Of a stretch of DNA of 64,000 bases, positions 22,394-32,950 are shown one piece after another. The notes below the pieces were generated by a model that did no database searches, was not told the DNA's origin, and saw only the letters and a list, made by a program, of their open reading frames with translations. Source of the stretch: Lasiosphaeris hirsuta (taxonomy: Eukaryota > Ascomycota > Sordariomycetes > Sordariales > Lasiosphaeriaceae); assembly GCA_030549175.1 (NCBI GenBank), contig JAUKUA010000001.1, positions 6,386,001-6,450,000 on the forward strand. Reading direction: 5' to 3'. The position numbers were made by a program, and so were the translations under genes. Numbering within the stretch: the first letter of the stretch is position 1; every line of letters begins with the position of its first letter.

Positions 22394-22877
22394 TCTTTCT
22401 GGGCTGGTGAGGATTTTGTAGGCGCTTCGGCTGTTGACTTGTCGGCAGAAATGCAAGGTTCAGTCGAGAACCCCTCCACTAGAGAGACTTGTCGCCCCAC
22501 CACCAGCGTTAAGGAGGCACCTTCTGCCTTGTCTGGGAATGTTTCTGCCTCTTACACACCAACCCACGCGAGCTGACGGCATCATTCACTGCGGGGGGAG
22601 AGCCCATGACGGGCGCTTGGAATGACGCTGCTACAATCCTTAGACTAGAAGGATCAACTGGCTTTTCGATCGCAAAATGCTGCCCCTGACAGCTCACAGC
22701 CTTGCGGCGCACAGCGAGATCAAGTGCGGGCGGGCCTGCTTGTGTCGCACGTCACACTGCTCAGGTCATCAAGCGCTGATTGTTGAGATACCATTGGCAG
22801 CTTGAGTGTCCCTTGACACGAGGGAGTTTTGCGTTATCAGACGATAAGACGGGTTCAAGTCTGAACTACTGGCTGTT

Positions 22878-22893
22878 GTGGGCTAATTTGCCC
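22878..22893. promoter_or_regulatory. Palindromic double copy of the same motif
   Basis: GTGGGCTAATT on the + strand overlaps GGGCAAATT on the - strand, giving a near-palindrome GGGCTAATTTGCCC at 22880-22893. It lies 500 bp downstream of the main cluster. Confidence 0.6.
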
Positions 22894-24938
22894 TCATTTC
22901 GATGCCGTCCCGCAGCGAGGAGATGGCTAAGGCTGGAAGATGTGCTGCAAGAGCGGGCTAGCGGGCAATCTTATCGACAAGGGGGGCCCCGCAACGGCTT
23001 GATGGCTCACTCTGGAGATTCCCCTGCACTTTCCTGCATTATTGGTCAAGGCTCCTTCCGCTAGCGCAGTATCCCTGAGGAAGACCAGGCTCGATCTTGA
23101 TGCGCGAGCCAATCTGGAGTGATTGCCGCCATGCGGGCCGCACGCAGAGATGCACGAGCGATTAGTCGTCACACTGACCGACCTCAGTCCATCGAATCAC
23201 TGTCGTCTACCGCTCTTTTTGCACGCATTTTGCAGATTGACCAAGTTTTCTCTCCCACACCGTGTCGCCCTCGCCGCTCGCCTGCTACCTAGCGACATTT
23301 TGCGCGCACACACTGCGCCCGCTGCGCGCCGAGTCCCGCCGCAGATTTGCGGGGGAAAACGTCGATGCCCAAGTACCCGCGGTAACACCCGTCCACATGC
23401 GAATACCTCCGCGGGTCTTCTCCAACCTCACACCACTCACCACTCACACACCGTCATTTACCACTCTGTCCTACCGCCGCCCTGCAACAGCCTGCCACAG
23501 CTTGCAGAGCGGATGGCTCCCTTCCTGGACCGGGCCAGCCACGTCAAGCAAGCTGATGCAGGCTCGGCGACTGGCTGCTTGAGGCGACCAATCCAGACAC
23601 GATCACCCGCGGGACCCTGATGATTTGCGAGTCTGCTCACATTTGACACGGATTAGATATGCCATTTCCACCTTCGGTCTGCCTGGCTGTCTGGCGTTGA
23701 GTGCCGGTGCCCGTTGTCATTTCATGCTTGAGTCTTGGGGCTTTGCAAAGGAAAAAGATTGCGAAATCACCCCGAGTGTGGTTCTCGAGTGACACCTGAG
23801 AGATAGCCATACTCCGCTGTGCGGCAGCGGGGAAGGCACCGAACCCAACCCAACAGTATCATTCTCTCCCGAACAGACTTCCTTGGCAAGTCACTGCTGC
23901 TAGCTTGCGCGGATAGTCGCCAGAAAGTATGGTTGGTGCGAGGGGATAGTACGTGCATGCAGCACGCATGTCGATGTCCGCGAGGCAAGGTCGCAGGGAC
24001 CGTCGGCAAGAGGGTGTAGGGGGGACCTCGGGCCTATTGGCCAGGCCAGCCAGCCAACGAGCCGAACGGGACTCAAGCTCTCTCTCTCTTTCTTCTCTCT
24101 CTCGATCCCCCTCGAGTATGTTCTCGAACAAGTCTTCATGGCTCGTCAATCCGCTGCTGAGCTTGCTGCTCTAGTATGGGTGGTGAGCCACTAGATTCTC
24201 CACGTCCTGTCAGTCGGTCCTAGGGCTTCGGACACTTCAAGGCCGTGGCCGCTCTTCACAGCGTCCGGCTCCCTCAGACGTGGTTCAGAAGAGTGTCAAG
24301 GGCTCGCCTTTGTGTTGCGTCAGTTCAGGCCCGCGAGCAGGCGACCTTGGCTACCAAAGCACATCGACAGACAGCTGTTGGCTTCTCGAGCTCTCCCCGT
24401 CTGCCCTGCATGTTTCTGCAGACCAGTGGCCCCCGTGCCAATGAACATGCGGCCTGGTTGGCCTCGAGCTGCATGCCCAGCTCTTTTAGTCGCTGAACAG
24501 CTCCCACCCCTGCAGCCACATTTTTTCCGTGCGCATCGGCCGGCGTGGAGAAGTGTGGTGAGGTGTGTGGTGGACGCAGTACGAGTGGACTGTACACGAC
24601 CTACGCTACATCCGGACCCCATGTCGCACCCCTACCACCCTGCCTCCCTTGAGGTTTCTTTCCTAGTGGGGTCCATTGTTGGCTCCCACATCCGAGTGAG
24701 ACCTTCCGGGCGCCCATGGTCTTGCCAATGAGGGCCCGCTGCAGACCCCTGCCGGGCCATAGTGCGAGCACACGCAGAAGTGCCATCTCGAACGGGGCAG
24801 ACGCGATGGAGGGCAGACTATGAAGCGGCCAAAAAAAGGAAAGCGGTCATTTTGCCCACAATGTTCAAAAATAGAAGTCGGACGGCCGGGGCAAAAGGCT
24901 GGCCTTGGCGGGAGTTGGTCCCCCAAGCTGGCCCAGGA

Positions 24939-24960
24939 TATAAGAGTAAGTGGGCAAATT
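24939..24960 (+). promoter_or_regulatory. TATA-like box with adjacent motif copy
   Basis: TATAAGAG begins at 24939. Another GTGGGCAAATT follows at 24950-24960. The position, about 600 bp before the Zn2Cys6 start codon, fits a core promoter with a long 5' leader. Confidence 0.45.
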
Positions 24961-25034
24961 CCTCTTCCCACCCAGAATGTTTCGATCTTCTCGAGAGCAG
25001 GCCAGAAACGAAGGAGCGTGAACCAGGTGTTTGT

Positions 25035-25059
25035 CCAGTCCAGTCCAGTCCAGTCCAGT
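25035..25059 (+). repeat. CCAGT pentamer repeat, five copies
   Basis: Five perfect CCAGT units in the probable 5' leader of the Zn2Cys6 gene, just downstream of the TATA-like box. Confidence 0.9.
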
Positions 25060-25535
25060 CAACAAACTCTTCCTCTCTCTTGTTAATTACTCTTCCCTCA
25101 CACCGTCCAACCAAGTCGACCTCGACTGAACTTCACATCATATCCACCAGCTTTCCAGATTTCCGAAGACGCAAGCAGGCCTTGCTCGGTTCCAGTCATT
25201 CATTCGCACCAAAACGATACGATAATTTGATAATATCTTTCACTTACCTGTTCCCTTGGACGACGGGTTGGTTGGGTGCTCGACCTCCCTCCGGTACAGG
25301 CCCCCCGAGCTGGAGCTGATTTGCCTCTTGGGCTGTTGGACTGTGGACCTTTGACGAGCGAGGACCCCGGCCGTCTGCCTCCCGCTTTTGCTCGGCCCAG
25401 CCTAAGACTCTCAGCTCACACCCCTCCCCCCTGGGCAGCCACGCTCTCCGGCCCCCTCCACCTCCACCCCAAGCACACCCCACCCCCTGGTGCTGGTCAG
25501 TCAACTGCAGGTACCTTCGAGACAAGAGGGTACAA

Positions 25536-27683
25536 ATGTCAACACTACCCCCCAACCACCAAGGAGACCTCATGAAAACATCACAAGTCAACAACATGGC
25601 TGCTGCAGCATCGACAAAGAGCAAGCCGGCTCCCAAGGCCGGCGCCAATGCCAATCCCAAGCAAAAGTCACAGATGCACCGCCGCTCAAGAACAGGTTTG
25701 TTACTTTACTTTCATCGCTACCAGGGCGCCGTTGCATGCTGTCTCGCATGGCTATTCTCACCCAGTCGAATATGGATGCTAACAGTGATCGATGAAGGGT
25801 GCTACACTTGCAGGTTAAGACGGAAGAAGTGTGATGAAGGCTCGCCCATGTGCACGGCTTGCAAGCACCTCGGCCTCGCATGCGAATATAAGCGGCCGAT
25901 GTGGTGGAGCAACAATGATGCGCGCAGGAAGCACAAGGACGACATCAAGATGATCATCAAGCGGAAGAAGCTTTCGGAGAAGTCATCGCACTCAATCCAG
26001 ACGTCGATGAACTCCCCGCCGGGTTTGTCGCACTCGCTGCCAACATCGGCGACCTTCACAGACCCGCTTGACCGCACACGGTCGGCTTCGATTGACTCTC
26101 ACTTCCCCTTCAGCTTCAACAGCCCGCAGAGCGCACACGAGTTCACTCCCTTCACGACGCCACAGCTTGCCGGTGACTACATGTTCTCTCCCTACTCACC
26201 CTATGAGATTGACGTCAAGACCGAGAGGCAAATGTATGTCAACGACATCCCGACTCTGAGGGAGTCAACCACTTCGACCTTCAGCACCTACCAGACCCCT
26301 CCACCACCGGGAACCATCCTTCCGTCCTTCCCTCTGGAAGGTGAATGGACGGAGCAGGTTTACTCTGAACGGAGGGAATCACTCACTGAGGAGACTTTGA
26401 ACGTGAACTTCTTCGATTTCTCCCACGGTCCCACCATGAACTCACGCCAAGTAGCAATTGAGTTGGACGAAGGCGATCAGCGCCTACTCGACCACTTCAT
26501 TCAATTCGTGCTTCCGACAATTTTCCCCATTCTCGAGTCAAACCAGCATGGTTCCGTAGGCTCCGATCTCATCCTCCCAGCGCTGCAAAACAACAAGGGT
26601 TATTTGCACTGCTGCTTGAGCATTGCAGCCCAACACTACAAAGCCGCCATGGGCATCCAGGGCGAGGACATTGACAACGATGTGATGCGTCACCGCTACT
26701 CTACCATCTCTTCGCTCTGCGATGCTCTCAACCGTGACGAGAACCACCAGCAAATTCTCGAGACGACCCTCAGCTTGATCTTCTTCCAGTGCTGCGTTGG
26801 CCGCTTCGATGATTCGCTGCCCGACATTCCATGGCACCAGCATTTCCAAGCCGCCATCTCACTGGTTCAAAAGCTCGACCTTCCCCGACTCGTTTCGGAC
26901 CCCAATGAGCAGCTGCCGCAAGCGCCCTTCAACATGACTCTCAGTTCGTGGATTGACATTCTCGGGGCGACAATGCAGGGACGCGCGCCGAACTTTGCGC
27001 ACACCTACCGCGAGAAGCACCTGTCTGCCAACCCATCACTCGGTCTTCGCGAGCTCATGGGCTGCGAGGATCGCGTCATGTACTTGGTTTCGGAAATCGC
27101 TTGCCTCGAGGCCCTCAAGAGGGACGGCATGGACGATATCACACTTTGTCACCACGTGCGAGTGCTGGGTGACCAGATTGGCCTAACCGAGGGTATTGAC
27201 GATGCTGCCGTCCTCCCCTTCAACAGCAATGGCACGCTCAGCCCTAAGCAACTCACCAAGAACGTGACGGCCGCCTTCCGGCTGGCCGCGCGCATTTACC
27301 TTTGCAACCTGGTTCCTGGTTTCCACCCAAGCCAGGCCAGCTGCATCGGCTTGGTTGAGAAGCTGACGGCGGTGCTCCAAACGATCCCTTCGGGACCGAC
27401 TGGCTTTGATCGCTCGCTTGCTTGGGTTTACCTCGTTGGCGGCTCGGTCAGCGTTGCTGGCTCGTCGTTCCGCGCCTTCTTTGACGATCGCATCGTGCAG
27501 CTCGGCGACTTGGCCAACTTTGGCAGCTTTGGCCGCGTCGCCTGCTTGCTCCGTGAACTTTGGCTCCAGGCTGACCACCAGCAAGCGATGTCGCCAGCCA
27601 GCGCGACTTCGGAGGCTCCACAGCAATACATCCACTGGCGGGATGTCATGCAGATGAAGGGTTGGGACTATTTGCTCATCTAA
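25536..27683 (+). CDS. pro1: Zn(II)2Cys6 transcription factor, PRO1/ADV-1-like developmental regulator
   Basis: Two exons, 25536-25695 and 25798-27683, encode 681 aa. The binuclear zinc cluster spans Cys55-Cys82 with spacing C-x2-C-x6-C-x6-C-x2-C-x6-C (CYTC, RRKKC, MCTAC, LAC), followed by CEYKRPMWWSNN and a basic helix (KMIIKRKKLSEK). A Ser/Pro/Thr-rich region (about 105-260) leads to a helical fungal-specific factor domain that ends HWRDVMQMKGWDYLLI. The intron (GTTTGT...GATGAAG, GCTAAC branch point) is 102 nt, in frame and stop-free. Length and zinc-cluster context fit Sordaria PRO1 and Neurospora ADV-1, regulators of fruiting-body development and cell fusion. That assignment is from memory of the family, not a search. 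The 9-kb upstream region suits a developmental gene. Confidence 0.82.
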   Translation: MSTLPPNHQGDLMKTSQVNNMAAAASTKSKPAPKAGANANPKQKSQMHRRSRTGLLLYFHRYQGAVACCLAWLFSPSRIWMLTVIDEGCYTCRLRRKKCDEGSPMCTACKHLGLACEYKRPMWWSNNDARRKHKDDIKMIIKRKKLSEKSSHSIQTSMNSPPGLSHSLPTSATFTDPLDRTRSASIDSHFPFSFNSPQSAHEFTPFTTPQLAGDYMFSPYSPYEIDVKTERQMYVNDIPTLRESTTSTFSTYQTPPPPGTILPSFPLEGEWTEQVYSERRESLTEETLNVNFFDFSHGPTMNSRQVAIELDEGDQRLLDHFIQFVLPTIFPILESNQHGSVGSDLILPALQNNKGYLHCCLSIAAQHYKAAMGIQGEDIDNDVMRHRYSTISSLCDALNRDENHQQILETTLSLIFFQCCVGRFDDSLPDIPWHQHFQAAISLVQKLDLPRLVSDPNEQLPQAPFNMTLSSWIDILGATMQGRAPNFAHTYREKHLSANPSLGLRELMGCEDRVMYLVSEIACLEALKRDGMDDITLCHHVRVLGDQIGLTEGIDDAAVLPFNSNGTLSPKQLTKNVTAAFRLAARIYLCNLVPGFHPSQASCIGLVEKLTAVLQTIPSGPTGFDRSLAWVYLVGGSVSVAGSSFRAFFDDRIVQLGDLANFGSFGRVACLLRELWLQADHQQAMSPASATSEAPQQYIHWRDVMQMKGWDYLLI

Positions 27684-29908
27684 ACCACCTCAACCTTTCT
27701 TCAAGCTGGTTCTCGAAGAGGCATTCATCTGCATGAGTTTCAATGAAACACGACAATTGCTATATGGCAGGAATGGCCTCCTTCTCAGCTTTGCGCCAAT
27801 TATTTTCTATTCAGTTTCGACATTTTTGCCATTTCTCATCAACACCAAGAGTTGAGCCCACCAAACTAGAGGTTGCCGCGAGGCAATGAGTGGAGGGGAC
27901 AGAAGTTTTTTTTGCGGGATTCCTGGACTTACGACAACACATACTGGACACTGGGGTTGAGATGGTGGGTTGATGGGGTTAGTAGGAGTTCCTCTTTTGC
28001 AGTCTTATTGGACTGGGGCTGCAAAGGGTATGGACCCTCCCCTTGATACCAAACGCCATGGGGCCTGGAGCCATTGAAGGATAGGTGGCTTTGGGAACCT
28101 TGAATGGCTGACATGACTTTCCTTTTTTGTTTTCCTTCCTTCGTCTTCTATCTCTTATAATATCCCTCTTTTTGTTTATCACAATCTCGCCGGTACATAT
28201 ACTACGACCGAGCATGCATGGAATTGGAGTTTGGGGTTGGATGAGGGAACTGGGTCATGGGCTTTGGGGCGCAGAATTCCATTGTTATATGGAAAGGATA
28301 CCACGGGGAATCACGATTTCCTATTGTCTGTCTGGCAATGTGTGAGGCGTCGGGGAGGTGTGATGTTAGGTCGTCCTCGAACTGGGAGGTAGGGGAAAAC
28401 GAGGAAAATGAAATGACCAAACAAATATGTAAAAGTAGCAAAGCAGAGAATCAGGGGAAAGGCTATTATACCCCCGAGGTGAGAGGAGGGCATTTCAAAC
28501 AGACAAACAAAATTCAAAATATTACAAACTACTCAAGCGGTGCCGCGGGATTTTGTGAGACTAAAAGACTAAGATGGCCTAAAGATAAGCGGGTACCTCT
28601 CCAACCGTTTAGGGTCATGCTACGAGAGTTGTCTCGTTGTTGCTGGGCCCATTCTTCAGCGCAAATTCTTCCTTTTTGACCCGGGCTCTGTCGAGAATCG
28701 CCAAGCGACCACCGAAGAGGCTCATCTCCTGCTGTCTTTGGCCGACATCGGGGAGCCACTGGATCTCGAGTTCATTTACAGAAAACATGGCGTGCCGCAT
28801 AGGGGGTATGAAGTTTCTAGTGTACGTTCGGTAGAGCTCTCACCGAGGGTGGCGAAAACGCCCTGGCGCGTGTAGTAATTGCCCCTTTTCGTCACCGATG
28901 GGGTGGTGTCAAGTGACATGGAGCAGAACCCGGCACTCAGTACCCTACCCGACCGGGTCAGAGGGGTCTCGGGTTCGAGAAGGATGGAAGGGAGAGGATG
29001 CTTCGGCCCGAGCCCGGCAGCCTCGCAAAACATGAAACATCGATAAGGTAGCCAAAAGAGGCTCAGCCAGCCCTAACGGCTGCTCTCGAACATTTGTTAG
29101 CATGTTTGCGTTGGGTTTTTCTGCTGGGGTCTCAACAGGGAGGACGCGTACACTAAAGAAAGGTCGCACGGCCAGACTTCGGCGGCTCTGCAGACAGTTC
29201 TCCGCCACGCTAGAGGATTCGCCCAAGAGCCGCTAGCCGCCCGTGTATTCCTGTGTTCCTGTGTGCAGTACACTATTGTTAGGCTGGCTCAGGTGGGCAT
29301 GAAGCGAGGCGCCCGGACTGCCCAAAGCTGGTGTAGGTTTTGACGAAGGCAGTGCTCGAGCCGACGGAAGGGCAAAGCGGACGGCTTGCAGAGCTGTACC
29401 GGGCTCGCCAAAAACTCACCGACAGGGCGGTCACCTGCCACCACAGCCCGACGAGCCTGCTAGAGCTACGGTGGGCAGCAATTACTTGCTGGCGAGTCGG
29501 ACGATGGCATGAGGTTAGGCACTTGGTCGTACGGAGTAGGGCGGTGAATGCCCTATGGGCCTAGGACCTAGGGCCCAGGGCCAGGAGCCGAGGCCGATGG
29601 AACGTCGAAGGAAGCCAGGGCCAAGGTAAGGTGCAAGCAATCCGGCTCCATTGGTCGCCGATAGGCAGCCTGACGGTGGCCAGCAAAGCAGAGCAGATCA
29701 TATGAGGCCTCTTATGGTGCCTCTTATGGTGGAGAATGGGACAGCAGATCCAGAAGCGCTGGCCCTGCCGGTTCGGTTGAGCGAGCCGTGGAAAGTGTGG
29801 CTAGGTAAGGGAAGTAGGGTGGAGAGGGTGGCCCGGCCCTCGACGGCCCTCGACGGCATCGGAGAAAATAGAGCGGAAAATGGGAAATGCGGAAAATCGT
29901 GTGCAGCC

Positions 29909-29932
29909 GTCAATCAGTCAATCAGTCAATCA
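29909..29932 (+). repeat. 8-bp tandem repeat, three copies
   Basis: Three perfect GTCAATCA units in noncoding DNA. Confidence 0.9.
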
Positions 29933-30875
29933 GCCTGGCAGACGTTGCTGCTCGGGCACTCTGTAAGGCGTGGTTCGGTTTGGTTCGTGGCTAGTGCCGG
30001 ATGCTGGCGGTTGGAGATCGACGAGCCCGCGGGGGCCACTCGATCGCATGTTTAAAATAGCACTCAGAGAGAAGCCGGCCAATCAGACACGTCGCCCGAG
30101 CGCTGCGCGTCTAGCGACCAGACGCTCTCTCCAACTCCCCAACTTCTTTTTTCCTGCTCTGCTCGCCAACCACGGCCACTCGCAGTGCTGCAGGGCCAAC
30201 GGGGCCAGTCATATGGTCGTCGGCGCTTCACGCCAACCTGTCGTTCACCCCAGACCAAACATTCTCAAACCACGCACTGCCTCAATTTCCTGGGAGATTT
30301 CTTCGCATACTGCCATCGCCCAAGCTGGTCCTGCAGGGTCGTCCAAGGCCCACCCCATGCCAGGTCCTCGCTGCCCAGAGAGAGCCTCCTCGCTCAAACA
30401 GGTCTGGCACCCACGGCGCCCATGATACCACACTCGTGCGCAGTGGAAGCTTCCACTGCTCGCCGTCCCTCGACGACCACCCGTCTGCGCAGTGCCTCGA
30501 CGTCGTGCCGCCCTCTGGGGGGCTCCTGGGGTGAATCGGTTGGACCAAACGGACCCGCTCGGCCATCTCTGTCGACCCTGCGTTTGGTTTCTAGCAAGAC
30601 GTCGTCATGGCTCCAATCGTCTCCAGTGGTCCCGATGTGTCATGACCACGAGCAGTCAGGAAGCGGGAGCCCATGGGCAAGCGCCCATCTTCTCTCCGAT
30701 ATACCTGGCCTGGACCGCCTGGTAGTCCATGGCCATGTTGTGCTCGCTTCCTCTTTCTTCAGTCAAGATCTAGTCCGTCCGCTTCTTTGTTTCCGCACTT
30801 CTGTTTCTGTTACTCAGTCACCGGTTTCATTGTGAGCAACAAAGTCCGTTGTCACGAGGGAGAGAGTGTTTGAAC

Positions 30876-30884
30876 CATATATAC
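30876..30884 (+). promoter_or_regulatory. TATA box of the 31021 gene
   Basis: CATATATAC about 140 bp before the start codon, with a CT- and C-rich leader after it. Confidence 0.5.
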
Positions 30885-31020
30885 TGGGCCATTGTCGATG
30901 TTGCACACGCATAGCCTCAGGACCCCCGACATTTGACCACCAAACCCGAACCCGCTCAACACAAAACTCTACCTGACCTGACCTAGACAGCATACGACCC
31001 CCGCCCAGTCCTGATTCACC

Positions 31021-32397
31021 ATGTGCGAGATATTCCCCAGCATGCGAAGGCCCCGGTTGGCGGTTCGAGCAGCAGCCCTGGCGGCTATCCTTGCCACTAC
31101 CTCAGCCTCCGCTATCCCGCTTAACGATTTATTCCAGCGGCAATCCACCTGTGCAGCCAACTTCTCGCGGTGCAATGTGGCCAACTTCCCCAGCAACTTT
31201 TGCTGCCCGACATCACAGACATGCATAGCTCTTGCTGGCAACACGACCCTTCTATGCTGCCCCGCAGGGTCTGACTGCGCGAAGATCCAGCCCATCTCAT
31301 GTGATGTCTCGCAGCAAGACGCCGAGAAGCACCCCGATGCGACGGTGAAAACGACGGCTTTGCAGGGCGAGTTGGGGAAATGTGGAACTCGGTGCTGCCC
31401 ATTCGGTTACTCGTGCTCCGGGGACAAAGAGTGTGTCAAGGACAAGAACCAGAGCGTTGCCCCTAGTGGAGTGCCCTCGTCGACAGCGAGGACGAGCACA
31501 AGCACGGGCACGGGCACGGGCACGGGCACGAGCACGAGTCCGACAAGCACATCCGGGGCAACCAGGACTTCCGGCGCTGCTCCGACGATCAGCACCTCGA
31601 GCACCGCTGCCGCAACCAGGACCCCCTCATCCACCGAGACTGCAAGCCCAGCCAACACCCCGCCAAGCAGCACTTCAGACGCTGCAATCAGCGAGACGTC
31701 CGCACCGAGTAGCGGGCCTCCGGTCGCGGCCATCATCGGGGCAACAGCAGGCGCAGCCCTGTTAATTATCGTCGCTGTCATCCTTGTCTGCTGTCTCCTC
31801 AAGCGGAAGAAGAACAAGAAGCAGCCCGACCAGACGAGCCTCAAGCTCTCTCGATCAACTTCATCATTTGGCAATATCATCAGCAACCCGATTGTCGCCG
31901 AGGGCACAACGATACGGAGCGATTTCAACCGCGTGCCGGTTATCCGCACCGTCAACGAACGCGGCTCCCTAGCCGCCTCTCTCATGCGCGCTTCCATGTC
32001 CTCTTCGGGCTCCTCAACAAGTCGCAAGCCCTCTCCTCGGACGAACGCGTTACGCCAGAGTAGCGTTGCATATGGTTATGGGGGGCCGCCGCCATACGGA
32101 AGCCCGGGATTCTCGAAGGGCAATACCAACCTACAACCGCCGCCACCCCCACAGACGCCACGGCAGGACCGCGAGCCGAGCTCGGTCAGCATCAATGTGT
32201 TTGCAGACCCATTCACACTAACGCCCGAGAGCGCAAGCCGCGCTGCGGGCGACCGGCGCCGCCATAGCAACCTGACGACGTTTACGCAGATGATGGAAGA
32301 GGCTGACTTGGGAGGTGTTGGGCGGGGCGAGGCATTCGTACCATACAAGCCGGACAGCGTGCAGGGAAGCCCGAGGAAGGAGAACCCGCAGAAGTAG
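31021..32397 (+). CDS. Cys-rich single-pass cell-surface protein, 458 aa
   Basis: Single exon. A hydrophobic, Arg-led signal peptide (about residues 8-35, AAALAAILATTSASA) precedes a Cys-rich ectodomain (about 44-139) with at least 12 Cys, including NFCCPTSQTC, LLCCPAGSDC and RCCPFGYSC. A Ser/Thr-rich stalk (about 145-230) follows, then one membrane helix (about 236-260, AAIIGATAGAALLIIVAVILVCCLL) with a KRKKNKK stop-transfer signal. The cytoplasmic tail is about 195 residues, Ser/Pro-rich and disordered. This type-I layout resembles fungal wall-stress sensors and other glycosylated surface proteins, but the Cys pattern is not the WSC domain. It could also start at the ATG at 31042. The ligand is unknown. 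Confidence 0.85.
   Translation: MCEIFPSMRRPRLAVRAAALAAILATTSASAIPLNDLFQRQSTCAANFSRCNVANFPSNFCCPTSQTCIALAGNTTLLCCPAGSDCAKIQPISCDVSQQDAEKHPDATVKTTALQGELGKCGTRCCPFGYSCSGDKECVKDKNQSVAPSGVPSSTARTSTSTGTGTGTGTSTSPTSTSGATRTSGAAPTISTSSTAAATRTPSSTETASPANTPPSSTSDAAISETSAPSSGPPVAAIIGATAGAALLIIVAVILVCCLLKRKKNKKQPDQTSLKLSRSTSSFGNIISNPIVAEGTTIRSDFNRVPVIRTVNERGSLAASLMRASMSSSGSSTSRKPSPRTNALRQSSVAYGYGGPPPYGSPGFSKGNTNLQPPPPPQTPRQDREPSSVSINVFADPFTLTPESASRAAGDRRRHSNLTTFTQMMEEADLGGVGRGEAFVPYKPDSVQGSPRKENPQK
31505..31534 (+). repeat. CGGGCA hexamer repeat in coding sequence
   Basis: Four CGGGCA units plus a variant CGAGCA encode alternating Thr-Gly in the Ser/Thr-rich stalk. It is likely to vary in length between strains. 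Confidence 0.85.
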
Positions 32398-32950
32398 TAA
32401 ATGGGAGGGACTTGACTATAGGTTTCCTTTGTTCTTTCTTGATACCACTTTAGCGATTGCATTTTTTTGGGCAGTTTTGGCATTCATTCAGGCATATGGT
32501 TTTGGCTTTTCGAGCAGCCCTATAGATTGAACAAGTGGCTTCATCTTTGACAAGCAAGCACGGCGTTTGGTTAGCAAAGAAAAAACACCATACAGTGGGA
32601 AGGACGGGATACGGACACGGGACACGGTCGCTATTGGCATTACGGTCATGGTCATATTAATTGCACCTGCATGGAGGTGTTGGAGGAGTGAAGGGGACGA
32701 GGGAAGGCAAGAGAACGATCATGATACCCCCCATTCTTTAGATTTTCACCTTCGGTGGTACATATTTACATCTCAGTCTATTTAACTCCATTCTAAGGAC
32801 TTGCTCGAGTCTTGTCTTTCGGGCTTGCTATGTGGAGTGAAGCGAAGGGTAGGGTGACACCTCGGCCCAGATAAAACACGCTGTCGTGACGGGGGATACC
32901 AGACCCTAGCATCGGGCGAACGCTAATAGTCCATGATACAAGATAGCTTA
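32398..32950. other. Convergent 3' region, no gene seen
   Basis: It lies between the 31021 gene and the SHR3 frame. It is AT-rich with T runs and holds 3' UTRs. Confidence 0.6.

Larger units (their letters stand above)
16294..25535. other. 9.2-kb gene-free divergent intergenic region
   Basis: No exon with recognisable protein content exists between the divergent SAM-PH and Zn2Cys6 genes. The open frames present (longest 17350-18219) are Pro/Arg/Ser-rich by-products of composition. The region holds a cluster of GTGGGC(A/T)AATT motifs, G/C homopolymers, a 13-bp tandem repeat, a CT-rich tract near 24076-24110 and a TATA-like box at 24939. It is probably regulatory DNA plus long 5' leaders. A lincRNA cannot be excluded. 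Confidence 0.6.
27684..31020. other. 3.3-kb intergenic region, no gene seen
   Basis: It lies between two + strand genes. The first kilobase is probably the 3' UTR of the Zn2Cys6 gene and is AT-richer. Open frames at 29651-30835 are Arg/Pro/Ser-rich without domain content. CCAAT-type sequences occur near 30077-30081. No RNA gene is seen. Confidence 0.5.

Noticed and set aside
16294..25535. Degraded transposon or RIP-mutated repeat as explanation of the desert
   Set aside because: The DNA is not strongly AT-biased, and I saw no terminal repeats, transposase or reverse-transcriptase remnants.
28895..28985. Possible tRNA (GGTTCGAGA box B-like sequence near 28970)
   Set aside because: No acceptor-stem or T-stem pairing could be drawn around it. 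Similar GGTTCGA strings occur inside coding exons.
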